Origin: Cordilura impudica
Lineage: Eukaryota; Arthropoda; Insecta; Diptera; Scathophagidae
Assembly: GCA_963682025.1 (NCBI GenBank)
Contig: OY821518.1
Coordinates: forward strand, 36,603,059 to 36,667,058
Direction: 5' to 3'
Length of the DNA stretch: 64,000 nucleotides
The position numbers and the translations under genes were made by a program. Shown in pieces: positions 32,085-43,935 of the stretch. Each line of letters begins with the position of its first letter. The stretch's first letter is position 1. The notes beneath the pieces are model-generated. The model was not told the DNA's origin and made no database searches. It saw nothing but the letters and a program-made list of their open reading frames with translations.

Positions 32085-33005
32085 CTCATCCAATTGATCT
32101 GAAACTTGGCCCATAGAATTGTTGTGACTAAAGATTATTTTTGGGGTAGTCACGCACAGTCACGCGCAGTCACGGGGTGATCTAAATGTCATTTCCCCTC
32201 ATCCGATCGATCTGAAGCTTAGTCCATACATTTGCTATGAAAGAAAGATTAACTATGACTTAGCCACGCACAGTCACGCATGGTCACACGCAGTCACGTA
32301 GTGATGTAAAATCTATTTCCCCTTATCCGATCGATCTGAACCTTGGTCGATAGATTTTTCGCTGAAAAAATATGAAGTTTGACAAAGTCACGTCCAGTCA
32401 CTCATAGTCACGCATATTCACGCACAGTCACGCAGTGATCTAAATGCCATTTTCCATCATACGATCGATCTGAAACATGGTACATACACTTGCTGTGGAA
32501 AAATATTAACTTTGACTTAGTCACGCACAGTCACACATGGTCGCGCGCAGTCACGTAGTGAGCTAAAACCCATTTCCCCTTATCCAATCGATCTGAAACT
32601 TGGTCGATAGACTTGCTGTGAAAAAATATGAAGTTTGACATAGTCACGCATATTCACGCATAGTCACGCAGTGATCTAAATGTCATTTTCCTTCATCCGA
32701 TCGATCTGAAACATGGTCCATACACTTGCTGTGGAAAAAAGATTAACTTTGGCTTAGTCACGCACAGTCACGCATGATCACGCGCAGTCACGTAGTGATC
32801 CATAACCCATTTCTCCATGTCCGATCGATCTGAAACTTTATCGATAGACTTGCTGTGAAGAAAGATTAACTTTGACATAGTCGCGCACAGCCACGCATAG
32901 TCACGCACAGTCACGGAGAGACTTAAGACGGATTTCGCCTCACCCAGTCATTCTGAAACATGGTCGGTATACTTGCTGTAAAGAAATATTAACTTCGACA
33001 TACGG
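32085..33005 (+). repeat. ~124-bp satellite array, about eight units
   Basis: GATCGATCTGAAAC-type markers near 32,095, 32,203, 32,328, 32,460, 32,584, 32,697, 32,820 and 32,944 give spacings of 108-133, mostly 124 bp. Each unit has three to four AGTCACGCA(C/T) decamers, CATTT(T/C)CC(C/T)(T/C)(C/T)ATCCGAT and CTTGCTGTG(A/G)A. The same sequence, inverted, forms the centre of MITE F (10,709-11,455), and three units lie at 23,040-23,345. Confidence 0.9.
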
Positions 33006-33390
33006 AAAGAAAGAGTTTGAATAAAAAAATTTGTTTTTCTGGGTTTATTATTTTGTTTGATATATTTTGGTTGGCGCTAGCTCCAGTAGTACATAAGGCC
33101 AAGTTATTCGACATATGGAAACCTTCACAACCTATGCCTTCGCAAGTGAGGTTTGGGAGAGCCATTTATTTCAATCAATGTAATATAAGCAGCAAACACG
33201 CGGATCAAAAAACAACCACCGAAACGTGTTATCTCTCATCCGGAAACAAAAGAAGCAACGAAAACGACATTTATTCGATAAAACGTAAATTACGGCAGAA
33301 GGCATGAAGTTAGGTACATAACCCAACTTCATGCCAAATATCAATCACGAGGCTCACAAAATAAAAAAACGCTTCGTTTTTCCTTTTACC
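33006..33390 (+). mobile_element. Family L dispersed repeat, copy 1
   Basis: Shares with 44,850-45,150 the blocks 'acaaccta(t)gcctt(c)gcaa', 'gaggtt..gagagccatttatt', CCGGAAAC and 'aggtacataacccaacttcatgcc', each diverged. The 96-codon frame at 33,017-33,307 falls in this repeat and is not conserved in the other copy. Confidence 0.55.
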
Positions 33391-33489
33391 CGGAGGATTG
33401 GCTCGACAAAATCAATGTTTATTGGTTCAAGACTAAATTACTAATGACACAGAATATATATAGCTGGGGTTGTTAACAAATGAGTTCAA

Positions 33490-33690
33490 CACAAAATTAA
33501 CACACACTTAGTATGTATGTGTGAGTAGCAACTTTAAATGCATTTTATGCGGAAAAAATGTTCTAGATAATGAAAATCTCTAAACGTGATGGACAACTAA
33601 AATGAAATACCTTTCAAATTGGATATTTTTGATCAAAAACGGATGGAAATTACAATTTTTATATCGGTCACAAGAAATCGCCTTCCCCAT
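33490..33690 (-). mobile_element. Family J fragment
   Basis: The inverted form of the first ~190 bp of J: GGCGATTTCTTGTGACCGAT, TTTGAAAGGTATTTCATTTT and TGCATTTAAAGTTGCTAC match 46,280-46,440 closely. Confidence 0.65.
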
Positions 33691-34617
33691 TAATATTATA
33701 GATGATGAATTTCATTTAAAAATCAAGATAAAACTGAAATTTTGAACCCAACAACCTCAGATATCGATGAAATTTTGTTCATAGCTAAATTTGATCAATT
33801 CAAACAAACCCTCATTTTTAGAAATGACTGTTTTACGATTTTTTGGGCGTGCACAGTGGGAAAGTTTTCGAAAAAAGGCGAAAATGGTCGAAAAGTGCTC
33901 CATTTAAAATGCAATAACTCAGAATCGGCTGAACCGATTTCCATGATCTTGGTATCATTAAAAAGATATTTTAACAGGCTTTATGACACGTTTGAAAAAA
34001 AAAATACACTGTAAAAAATTTTATAACAAAAAGAAAATTTTAAATAACGGAAAAACCAAAAAGATCAAGGGTTTTTTTACAGTGTATTATTTTTTTATAA
34101 AGGTTTGTCCTTCACCTATACCATACCCAAAAAGTAAAATGGGTTCTTTTTTAGTTTTTTTTTATATAATTTTTTAAGTAGTGTCACTTCTAGTAATTGC
34201 CCTTATATTTTATATTTACAGGTAAAATAACACAGTACAACACATGATTTGCCAATTCAATTCGCTTTTATTCGCAATTGAGTAAAGGTATGAATTTCAA
34301 AAATTTACTCTACATATGCACAACATTCTTCCGAAAAACCCTCGATCATATTTTTTATGATTCTCAGAATTAACAAAACGAAATAAACAAAGGGTTATTT
34401 AATTTTTATGATTGCGTAAGCAAAGTAATTTTTAATTATTTGGGTTTTTCAGTTGGCTAGATGTATGACTTTTTTACAGAAATTCAACCCACATTTAAGG
34501 GTGGTCATTATTCGGAAAATTTAAAACTCACACATGGTGAAACAGGTGTATAGCCACCGTAAAAAAATATGCACCCATTTATAAGTACCTGTCAGTAAAC
34601 TAGTTAACAATACACAG

Positions 34618-34653
34618 TATAAATAGGAGTGCATTGATCGATTTTACTCATTC
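34618..34653 (+). promoter_or_regulatory. Core promoter of the H gene
   Basis: TATAAATAG at 34,618-34,626 and an initiator-like TCATTC at 34,648-34,653, 32 bp from the TATA start to the predicted first base. The ATG follows at 34,795, giving a ~145-nt leader. Its position just inside the left inverted repeat and just before the coding frame supports function in the ancestral element. Confidence 0.55.
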
Positions 34654-34794
34654 AACAAGTGTCGACGAACGCGAAAATTACAAGTCCATATTTTAAAAGT
34701 GCAACGTACCAAAATTCATAATTATAAACAGTTTCGAGAAGCCAAGATATCCCATTACAATTTTTACGCATATATTTTAAAAATTTGAGTGAAT

Positions 34795-36063
34795 ATGAAT
34801 TCAAACAATAAGTACAGATGCATAAAAATATATAATAAGTGTTGCGCTTCGCTTCGTAAAATAAGTGAGAACGAGGCTGCAAATATAATTGAGTATTTTC
34901 CAGCTGTCGCCAACATTCATTTTAGCCGTATTTGCGAAACTTGCCGGAATACACTGAGAAAAGCGCGCAGTCGTAATGAATCCAACGTGGAGCAGAATGA
35001 AGTCTCAAATTATTTACCAATAACGCCCAGCGATGAAATTAGCGAAGAATTGAATGAACTTCCAACTTGTACCAGCCGTAATGCAAACATCGAAAGCAAC
35101 GAACTCATTGAAAATATAAATGATCACATTATTCCTCATCTACCAAACCAAATGACGCCTCTTAAAAGGAAATATATCAAACGAGATGCATACAGAAATA
35201 GAAAATCAGTGCAAATTTTCGAAAATATAGCAGATTCACTTGGAGCTGATCCATTATCTGATTTACGAAGAAATTTTGCAAAACATCAAATATCAAATAG
35301 AGAACAGCTCAAATCTTTTGGAAAAGCAAAAACTTTTATCTCTCTTACCAATCAATATGAGTCACGCAGAAATTAAAGATCGTTTTGGGGATGATATATC
35401 TCACGATTGTATCAAAAAAAGTAAAGATATCCAAAGGAATAAAATGAAGTTTGCAGATATCAATCTTTTAAAAATGAGCAGACGTAGTTTATCTACCGAA
35501 ACTCTAAGCACAGTCAAATTATTTTATGAAGATGATGAAATTAGCCGAATGATGCCAGGATCGCAAGATTCAATTACTATTAAACAAGGAAACTTACGTG
35601 AAAAAGTTCAAAAAAGACTGATGTTATCTTCACTACGCGAATCTTACTACGAATTAAAAAAAAAAATCCCTTGGCCAAAGTTGGTTTTACAAAATTTACA
35701 ATGTTAAGGCCAAAAACTTGGAGTTGGAAACCAGCAAAATATCTGTGTATGCACATTGCATCAGAATATGAAATTGATGTTTGAAAAAAGTCGCTTAAAA
35801 TCATTTTGTTTTGAAGGAGAATGCACATTTACCGACTACAAAGATGCTCTCAAATTCGTTGATTGTAATGGTGACATACAAAAAAGCGGGTGTGCGTTTC
35901 AATGTGTGGTCACTGCTTCAAAAATTTAAATAATCTAAAAACGCATATGCTAAAACATTTTGAAAATAACCAAACTGAAGAAATAATATACAAAAAGTGG
36001 AATACAACGATTAGATGTGTTCTGGAAACGGTAACCACCAACCGAGAATCATTTGGCAAATAA
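34795..36063 (+). pseudogene. Dead gene of a conserved orphan protein family (H), N-terminal half
   Basis: ATG at 34,795 (a GTG two codons earlier is not needed). CETCRNTLRKAR (about residues 43-54) is a Cys-x2-Cys module. The frame shifts near 35,310 into LLSLLPINMSHAEIKDRFGD, then LFYEDDEISRMMPGSQDSI (about 35,521-35,577) and KVQKRLMLSSLRESYYELKK. It shifts again at the A-run 35,655-35,665 into VGFTKFTMLRPKTW, then NICVCTLHQNMKLMFEKSRL, and ends with CGHCFKNLNNLKTHMLKHFE and YKKWNTTIRCVLETV. I recall this order (SRMMPGKKD, QKRL, GFSKF.LRPK, VCVC..HQNVKLM) from long uncharacterised proteins of arthropods and cnidarians, followed there by an Asp-rich catalytic-looking domain. That domain is absent here. 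Confidence 0.7.
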
Positions 36064-36696
36064 TATAAACAATTGTTGATGGTTTTTTATTTGTAAACAT
36101 TTAAAAAATGTTAGAATTGTTGAACTATTTTGTAAATGTGTAAGAATGTGAGCTGATATTTTCGCTGTTATTCGAATTATTTCAAAAACTTTCGGTACGT
36201 ATTACTAGAAGTGACACTACTTAAAAAATTATAAAAAAAACTAAAAAAGAACCCATTTTACTTTTTGGATATGGTATAGGTGAAGGATAAGCCTTTCTAA
36301 AAAAATTATACACTGAAAAAAATCCCTTGATCTTTTTGGTTTTTTCGTTATTTAAAATTTTCTTTTTGTTATAAAATTTTTTACAGTGTATTTTTATTTT
36401 TTTTTTTTCAAAGGTGTCATAAAGCCTTTTAAAGTATATTTTTAATGATACCAAGATCATGGAAATCGGTTCAGCCGATTTTGAGTTATTGCATTTTAAA
36501 TGGAGCACTTTTCGACCATTTTCGCGTTTTTTCGAAAAATTTCCCACTGTGCCACGCCCAAAAAATCGCAAAACAGTCATTTCTAAAAATGAGGGTTTGT
36601 TTGTATTGATCAAATTTATTTATGAACAAAATTTCATCGATATCTGAGGGGGTCGGGTTCAATGCATCTCGATTTTTACATGAAATTCATCAGATG

Positions 36697-37292
36697 TAAG
36701 TAGTTGTAGAAAGTATGAGCGGAGTCAAAAATAAAATATAAAATAAATTTGATGGGAAAAACAAGCAAAATTTTAAAAGTAATATAAACTGCATATCTTT
36801 TAATAATAGAAATATTTCAATTTAAACCAGATTTTTAACATTTTGGAGATTCATACAAAAATTATAATAGCATAACTAAACACCTATACTATCATATTAT
36901 CACATCTAAAATAAAAAACGTTAAAAAAAAAATAAATAAAGACAAATTTATAACAAAACATTATCGTTACTTGATTCTTTTCAAAACCAGTTTTCGCTTA
37001 ACGAAGAATTGATCTCATCTTTTATTATCTAGTCTTCGATTGCAACCTTTTCTCCTAGTATACTTTCGTACAAAACTCCCTGAAATGAAAATTGAAAAAT
37101 TAACCAACTTTTTTGGCTATTTTTCGCCTTTTTTGTGTCATTTTTCATTTTCAAAAGTGAGCCGTTTTTCAGTATGAAAAATGAAATAAAAAACGCCCCA
37201 AATTTATGGTGCATTTTACTTTTCTTTAATTTTAGTATATTGCACTAGTAATCCATAAATTTATGTTTTCTTTTACCTAATAACAGTTAAAT
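36697..37292. other. AT-rich DNA, nothing recognised
   Basis: Flank of H. A 61-codon minus-strand frame at 37,029-37,214 has no domain I know. No repeat family matched. Confidence 0.4.
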
Positions 37293-38062
37293 ATTGAGTG
37301 GTTTGGGTATAATGACTTTGTGCTGCTGTTTGTATCTACCAAAAATACTTGACCTAGACACATATTCTATTATACCGATCGACTCAGAATCACTTTCTGA
37401 CTCAGAATCATTTTCTAAGTCGATTTAGCGATGTCGGTCCGTCCGTCTGTCCGTCTGTGTGTCCATGTAAACCTTGTAATCAAACTACAGGTCGCAACTA
37501 TGAATATATTTTGATGATAAACCCCATTGAAACTGGTGAAATTCGGCCCATGTTCAGACCTGGTCCCCATACAAATTACTCTTTCGAAATCGACATAAAT
37601 TGCCATAAGATCCAAATTATCATATAGATCGCAGTCAAATTGGGTTTGTATGTATTTATTATATCCGTTAATCAGTAGTCCAAATAAAATCAATATAGGA
37701 CAATTCTTAGTCATAGGCCCCATATAAAGCTGCTTCCCGATCTTCACTTAGATCTATCAAAAAACAAAAATATTGCACAGATTTTTCTCAAATTTAGTTT
37801 GTATATATATTTTCAAGATATAAGTGACTTTAGCAAATATGGTCATTCTCGGTCCATTTTTCGACATAGTCCCCGTACAAATATAGCATCCGGTATTAAC
37901 TTCTTCATATCTGCAGCCAAAAAAATTAATAACAATGCCAATCAAATGTGGTTTATGCTTATTTTCTATATCGAATTAGTTGGACTGAAGAGATAGGGTC
38001 TCTAAACCATGGTATAGGGTATCGTATAGTCGGTTTAGACCGACTATACTTTCTTACTTGTT
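37293..38062 (-). mobile_element. Family A copy, minus strand
   Basis: A near-complete inverted copy: GTGGTTTGGGTATAATGAC at the left, GTCCGTCC/GTCTGTCC runs (37,434-37,455), and GGTATAGGGTATCGTATAG with the palindrome AGTCGGTTTAGACCGACT at the right, ending CTTACTTGTTT. The extreme 3' inverted block is missing. Confidence 0.85.
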
Positions 38063-38551
38063 TAATACTCTGCTTACTAATGCGTCACGTCAAATTATAT
38101 TATGTCGGTTTTTAATATGTTTCCCATGTCTATTTTTGTTTTCCTTTTCGTTTTGATGTGATTTATTTTCTACTCTAGTTTTATAATACAAAGATAAACA
38201 CAAAGTGTTGAAAAACTTAAACGATCAATTCAATTAAGTTAAGTGCTACATACCGTAAATATTGCGAAACTATGTATGATGTCTAGTTATTCAATAGAAA
38301 TCTTAAAAAAATAAAAACTTAAATTGTTCAATTGATATGAATTATTTTTGTTAAACATGTTGAATTTAAAATTGTATGTACTTATGACACATGGATGTTG
38401 CCAATAATGTTTGGAATGAAGTGTTGACCTATAATAGTTTATTTTAAGAAGCATCATATTAGCCGGTGTGATATGGTTTAAAAGCAAATAATGTTCGATA
38501 CGGACGATTAGCTCGTGTACTTTAAAGCTCCCTTAAACTTAACTAAACTTT
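38063..38551. other. AT-rich DNA, nothing recognised
   Basis: Possibly single-copy sequence between an A element and a C element. No coding or repeat signal seen. Confidence 0.4.
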
Positions 38552-39387
38552 TATTTCAGAAAACATCAACTGAATTTCAGAAAGTATCAAACGTATTTCA
38601 GAAATTATGAAATGTATGTCACAAAATATTAAATATATTTCTGAAAACATCAAATGTATTTTAGATATGGTCAAATGTATTTCAGAAAATATCAATTGAA
38701 TTTCAGAAAATATTACTTGAATTTCAGAATTAAAAAGTAATTTACCCTACAATACCGATAAGTCATTATAATTTGTTAGATTTGTAGTAATTTTTCAGAC
38801 ATATTGCAATTAATACTGTAATTAATATGAAAATTTTAATTTTGTTTTCAATGGTGCGTGGTAAAGAAGAAGAAGAAAGCATAAATTTCAAAAATTCATA
38901 ACTACACTGTATTCTTAATCGGTTCGGTTTCTGTCATTTCAGCCTTTCTCAGCGATTTATTGAACATTGTGATAATTGTTATGTTATAATTGAATACAAT
39001 CATCATAGTTTCTATTAGTGATTTGTAGTCACAGTAAATATTTTCCAATATTTGTACTTATTTTGTATGCTTTGGAAAATAAAGTATCAAGGGAAGACTC
39101 TTAATGGTAATCATTATTTGAATTATTGTATTTTTTAAGAACACGTTTATAGTTTACAATAAATGTTACAAGCCCAGTGTAATACTTACATTTTTGCATC
39201 GTTCTGACCATTTTTCTGAAATTCAATTGATATTTTCTGAAATATATTTTATATTTTCTGAAATGCATTTGATTCTTTCTGAAATTGATTTGATACTTTC
39301 TTAACAGCAATTGATTATTTCTGAAAATCAATTGATTTTTTCTGAAACACAATTGATACTTTCTGAAATACAATTGGAAAAGATGTA
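38552..39387. mobile_element. Family C foldback element, copy 2
   Basis: The left arm (38,555-38,730) has 21-bp units ATTTCAGAAA(A/G)TATCAA.., and the right arm (39,215-39,375) has the inverted units. The outer right end is CAATTGGAAAAGATGTAG. The centre (TTTACCCTACAATACCGATAA; CAAGCCCAGTGTAATACTTA) matches copy 1 in reverse order. It lacks the nested 258-bp MITE, so that MITE arrived later in copy 1. Confidence 0.8.
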
Positions 39388-39595
39388 GTGTACTGACGGG
39401 GTCGATGAGCCTGAATCCAGTTCGCTGTGCTATGTTTGGATTTTTTTCATTGACTCGAAAATTTTTGAAAGTAAAAATAATTTAAATACAGTTTATAATT
39501 AAAATAACTTAAAGATAACAAAATTATTTTTTTTTTTTAATTTATTTAAAATTCTAAAAGAAAAACTAAATATATAGGCTCCACACCTCTGTCTG

Positions 39596-40690
39596 AGGAT
39601 ATATATATATCAGTTTGGCATTCCATTTGTAAAGCATATAAAAAACTGTTTGCATCCCAGATGCCATATACATATATTCCAGATCTTTATAATAACATGA
39701 GTCGATATAACAGTGTCCATCTGTCCGTATATGCGCCTGCTTAAGTCACGCTCATTCATAAAATAAACCATCAGCGATGCACACACATTTGACTTTGCCT
39801 GTTTTTTATACCCCCCACTCCAGTGTGCAGAGGGTATATATAAGTATGTCAGTCCGTTTGTAATAATTAGAAAAAAAATTTTGGACCCCATGAAATATAT
39901 ATATTTGTGATCCTTATAACAACCGGAGTTGATATAGCGATGTCCGTCAGTCCGTCTATCCATCTGTCCATCTGTGGAAATCACGATGACGGCATCAATC
40001 GCGCAGCTAGGGTACTCTTTGACATAAAAAAGGATTCACTAACATCCTGAGAAGTTTTTTTGTTTAAAATTGTCCAAATCGGTCGATTAGAGTCCAAGAT
40101 TTGAATGAAGAACTAAAAAAAGTCTTGAAAAAATATAATTTTCTATGTTGTTCTTGTCACGATCACGCCCTCAATGGAATAGCTAAGGTGATCATTTTCA
40201 GTGAGAATGATTCACCAAGTTCATGAGAAGATTTCTATTGCAAAAAGCATTAAAATCGGTTTAACAGGTCCAGGGAAATCTCTGAAAAATTAAAAAAAAA
40301 ATTTAAAATATGATGTTTCTATATTGTTCTTGTTGTTATTCAAAATGTTGTATTGTTGTCATAGCTGGACTTGTTCTTTTGGTGGTCATTGTGGTAATAA
40401 TATAACAAAAACTAACCCTTTGTAAATTTTTTTTATCAACTCTGGTAGAAAACTTTAACAGTTTCCATTGTTTTGGCATCACTAAAAAAATTCAATAGAT
40501 CATTTCTGTCATTGCCACGAGCCTGCCTGCATACTTACAGATCGATTGGGTCACGGGAAAGGCGTTAAAATCGATCCAAAATTTTTTCGACAAGCAGACA
40601 CTACGAGTTAATATAAAGGGAGTAAAAATTCACCAACATCTAAAGCAAATAATGCTAAAATATATTCTATATATATATATCCATAATAAC
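39596..40690. repeat. Family K repeats (two diverged copies)
   Basis: One copy at about 39,596-39,800 and a longer one from about 39,808. Shared order: a 'gtatatataa(g)tatgtcagt' or 'atatatatcagttt' start, CATTTGTAA, GAGT(C/T)GATATA(A/G)C, GTCCGTCTGTCC-type runs, then 'tcacg'. A third copy is at 54,690-54,945 and an end fragment near 46,960. The minus-strand frame at 39,610-39,984 falls in the repeat. Confidence 0.55.
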
Positions 40691-41216
40691 TGCATGTTAG
40701 AAATAAATTGGTATATTATTTTATTTACATAAATTTCTGCAATATTTTGTTGTGGGGAAAATACCTATCTCTTGCATTAACAGAGTGTCACTTCATTTTG
40801 CTCAGTGTGACTATGCCACAGTAGATGGCGCCATAATTTTTGTTCTAATTAGCTTTGCAATAGTTCTTTCTATTTTAACATGAATGTCAATATTTTCAAA
40901 TAGATATCATACAGAACAATGTTAAGAGTATACACGGGCTGGTCTTTTATGTCATACGTTTTTTCATTATTGTTTTACAAAAATGAACATAAGTTTGGCA
41001 TATTAACTTTTTTCCATTCAAATTTTAGAAAATATCAATTCTAAAAACTGGAATTAAAATTTCCAATTATAAATTAGAAAATATTTACTGAATTTCAGAA
41101 AATCATATCAAAACGTCGGAAATAATAATTTAAAATTTAGAAGACAATTGCATCTTTAATATATAAATTTTATTCGTTAAACACAAATTGAAATTCCAAA
41201 AAAAAAAACACCAAAT
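40691..41216. other. AT-rich DNA with a decayed C-like stretch
   Basis: 40,740-40,930 looks like ordinary spacer. 41,028-41,105 holds a few decayed AAATTTCAGAAAATAT-like units reminiscent of family C. No gene seen. Confidence 0.35.
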
Positions 41217-41224
41217 ATGTTTAC

Positions 41225-43927
41225 TAGGGTGGCCCTTAATAAAAAAAGGGATCAAACTGTCGGTCTCACCCCCTAGAAATATGTGAATAGCAAAAAACTG
41301 AGAAATACAAAGTTTTGGGCCAATCAAAAAACGTTTAGTCGTGGCGCAAAGCGATTGAAAATTTCAAGTGTGTTTATATGGGGAAAATATGACTTTTTTT
41401 CAGATTTTACGAAAATTTCGTTCTATAATTTAATTTTACTGAGAAGCTGTTATATAATTCGGGATCAGCATTAAATTGTCCTTTCAAAAGGCTGTAAAAC
41501 TTAAAAATCGAATAGAACCTCGCCAAGAAATAGCAAATGCCCCAGACCACTTTTGTGCCAAAAAAAACTAGGTCATGAAATTTGATGGCATTTTTTTCAA
41601 CTTTGAGAAATTGATTAAAGCCGTCATTCTTTTTTGGTCTCTATACTTTTAAGTACTCAGATATGAGTAAACTATTGCGCATTGAGACGGAAAATTGGAA
41701 ATGTTTTTGATAAAATTTTTAAAACTCCTTTTTCAAGTTTAAAAAAATTTTCTTAAACAGAATTTAAAAAAATTAATACATTACTTTAAGGTTTTATTAA
41801 ATACATGTTGCAGATTAACTGTGTGAATTTTTAAGTAAATCCCTCTGCTACAATTTTTTTGACAAGGATTTTATTTTTGCGGATTTCGAGAAAAATTGGA
41901 CTTTTGTGAAATATTCTGTAAATGTACTCTTTCTAAATACTTTGTATCAAAACTTCATCACTTTTCTACTTTTAAATGTTATATTTTATCTTAATAGCCT
42001 AGGGTTTTGGAAAAAAAATATTATGACTCCATTAGCCCTTTTGGAATTCAGGTCACATATGACCCCAAGCTAATAAAAGACAATTTATTCAAAAAATTCA
42101 AATATTATGTAAGTACTGTCCAATTTTTACATGCGACACTTAAAATATAATAACCAAATGTGCAGAAGTTTCGTTCCAAAAATTCGGGATAAATCTGAGA
42201 ACGTTAACCCATTATTTGCCAAGACAAGCTTTGGATTTTAAGATATTTTTAAATAAAAATGATCTAAAACGAGTTTTTCTATTAAACTCGTTGACACCAC
42301 TATTTGAAATTTAAGAAAAATAATTCGGTTAATTTTTATTTATTTAACCCTTCAGTGCTCCTCAGATCAAAATAATCCATTGTGATATATGTTTGGTGCA
42401 AATATCTGCTTATTGCTCGCGAATATAAATTAAAACAACTTTTAACAAATTTTGTTATAAAATTACTCTATGTAATAAAGTAATAGTTGAATTTCTTGCG
42501 GTCTCACTCACCAATTTGGTGGATATTGATAAAAAACGCCCAAAAAAAAAAAAAAAATTTCAGGTCAATCAGTGAAGATGCCATTACTTATAATGGTTGA
42601 CATTTTTGATTTTTAATAGTCGGTCGCTTTATATTATCTTCAATGTCACCTACATCTTTTCAAATTTCTTACATTTTATTTCCCAGTTTTAAATAGTTTA
42701 TTAAATAAAAGTAAATTTCAAATATAATAATATATATAAAAGGTAATATTAAATTAATTCTACTCTCAATGGAATAAATTACAAAATTAAATCAAAGTGA
42801 ATTTCAAAAAACGTCCTATTTTTTAGACTTAAGTTGTTTTAATTTATATTCGCGAGTAATAAGCGGATTATTGCACCAGAGATATATCACAATAGATAAT
42901 TTTGATCTCAGGAGCACTGAAGGGTTAAATAAAAAAAAAAAAATTAACCGAATTATTTTTCTTAAATTTTACATAATGGTTTCATCGAGTGTAATAGAAA
43001 AACTCGTTTTCGGTAATTTTTATTTAAAAATATTTTAAAATCCAAATCTGGCCTTGGCAAATAATGGGTGACCCCAATTCTAAAAGGGTTAATGGAGTCA
43101 TATTATTTTTTTCGGAAACCCTAGGCTATTAAGATAGAATATAACATTTAAAAGTAGAAAAGTGATGAATGTTTGATACAAAGTATTTAGAAAGAGTACA
43201 TTTACAGAATATTTCTCCAAAAACCCAAGTTTTCTCGAAATCCGCAAAAATAAAATCCTTGCCAAAAAAATTCTGGTAGAGGGATTTACTTAAAAATTCA
43301 CGCAGTTAATCTGCAACATGTATTTAATAAAACCTTAGAGTAATACGTTAATCTTTTTAAATTTTGTTTAAGAAAATTTTTTCAAACTTGAAAAAGGAGT
43401 TTTAAAAATTTTATTAAAAACATTTCCAATTTTCGGTTTCAATGCGCAATAGTTTAACAACGTGGTAATAAAACAATACTTCATATCTGAGTACTTATAA
43501 GTATAGAGACAAAAAAAGAATGATGGCTTTAATCAATTTCTCAAAGTTGAAAAAAATGCCATCAAATTTCATGACCTAGTTTTTTTTGGCACAAAAGTGG
43601 TCTGGGGCATTTGCTATTTCTTGGCGAAGTTTTATTCGATTTTGAAGTTTTATAGCCTTTTGAAAGGATAATTTAATACTGATCCCGAATTATATAACAC
43701 CTTGTCGGTAAAATTAAATTATAGAACGAAATAAAATCTGAAAAAAGTCATATTTTCCCCATATAAACACACTTGAAATTTTCAATCGCTTTGCGCACGA
43801 CTAAACGTTTTTTGATTGGCCCAAAACTTTGTATTTCTCAGCTTTTGTTGCTATTCACATATTTCTAGGGGGTGAGACCGACAGTTTGAATACTTTTTTT
43901 CCCTCCATATAACGAAGGGCCACCCTA
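41225..43927. mobile_element. Family E hAT-like foldback element, best-preserved copy
   Basis: Perfect 8-bp target duplication ATGTTTAC at 41,217-41,224 and 43,928-43,935. TIRs TAGGGTGGCCCTT and AAGGGCCACCCTA. Arms of about 1.2 kb (41,225 to about 42,450; about 42,830 to 43,927) are inverted copies for nearly their whole length, leaving a ~380-bp AT-rich centre. Arm landmarks: CAAAAAACGTTTAG, GTGTGTTTATATGGGGAAAA, GGTCACATATGACCCC and AACCCTTCAGTGCTCCT. No transposase frame. The size (2,703 bp) and structure are those of a foldback element mobilised in trans by a hAT enzyme. Confidence 0.9.
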
Positions 43928-43935
43928 ATGTTTAC

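Larger units (their letters stand above)
33702..36696 (+). mobile_element. DNA transposon H with ~495-bp inverted repeats
   Basis: The left arm 33,702-34,197 and the right arm 36,201-36,696 are inverted copies. Shared blocks include GATGAATTTCAT, CAGATATCGATGAAATTTTG, AAACAAACCCTCATTTTTAG, TCGGCTGAACCGATTTCCAT, GGTATGG(T/G) and AGTAGTGTCACTTCTAGTAA. The 2-kb interior has one core promoter (34,618) and one broken gene (34,795-36,063). The element is 2,995 bp. The gene lacks its presumed catalytic C-terminus, so this is an internally deleted, non-autonomous copy. No target duplication is obvious. Confidence 0.8.

Noticed and set aside
32085..33005. Regular direct repeats with spacers, CRISPR-like at first sight
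   Set aside because: The ~124-bp units are repeats throughout, with no unique spacers, in a eukaryotic transposon setting; it is a satellite.
33017..33307. 96-codon frame with a hydrophobic N-terminus (secreted-protein look)
   Set aside because: Lies within dispersed repeat L; the copy at 44.9-45.2 kb does not preserve the frame.
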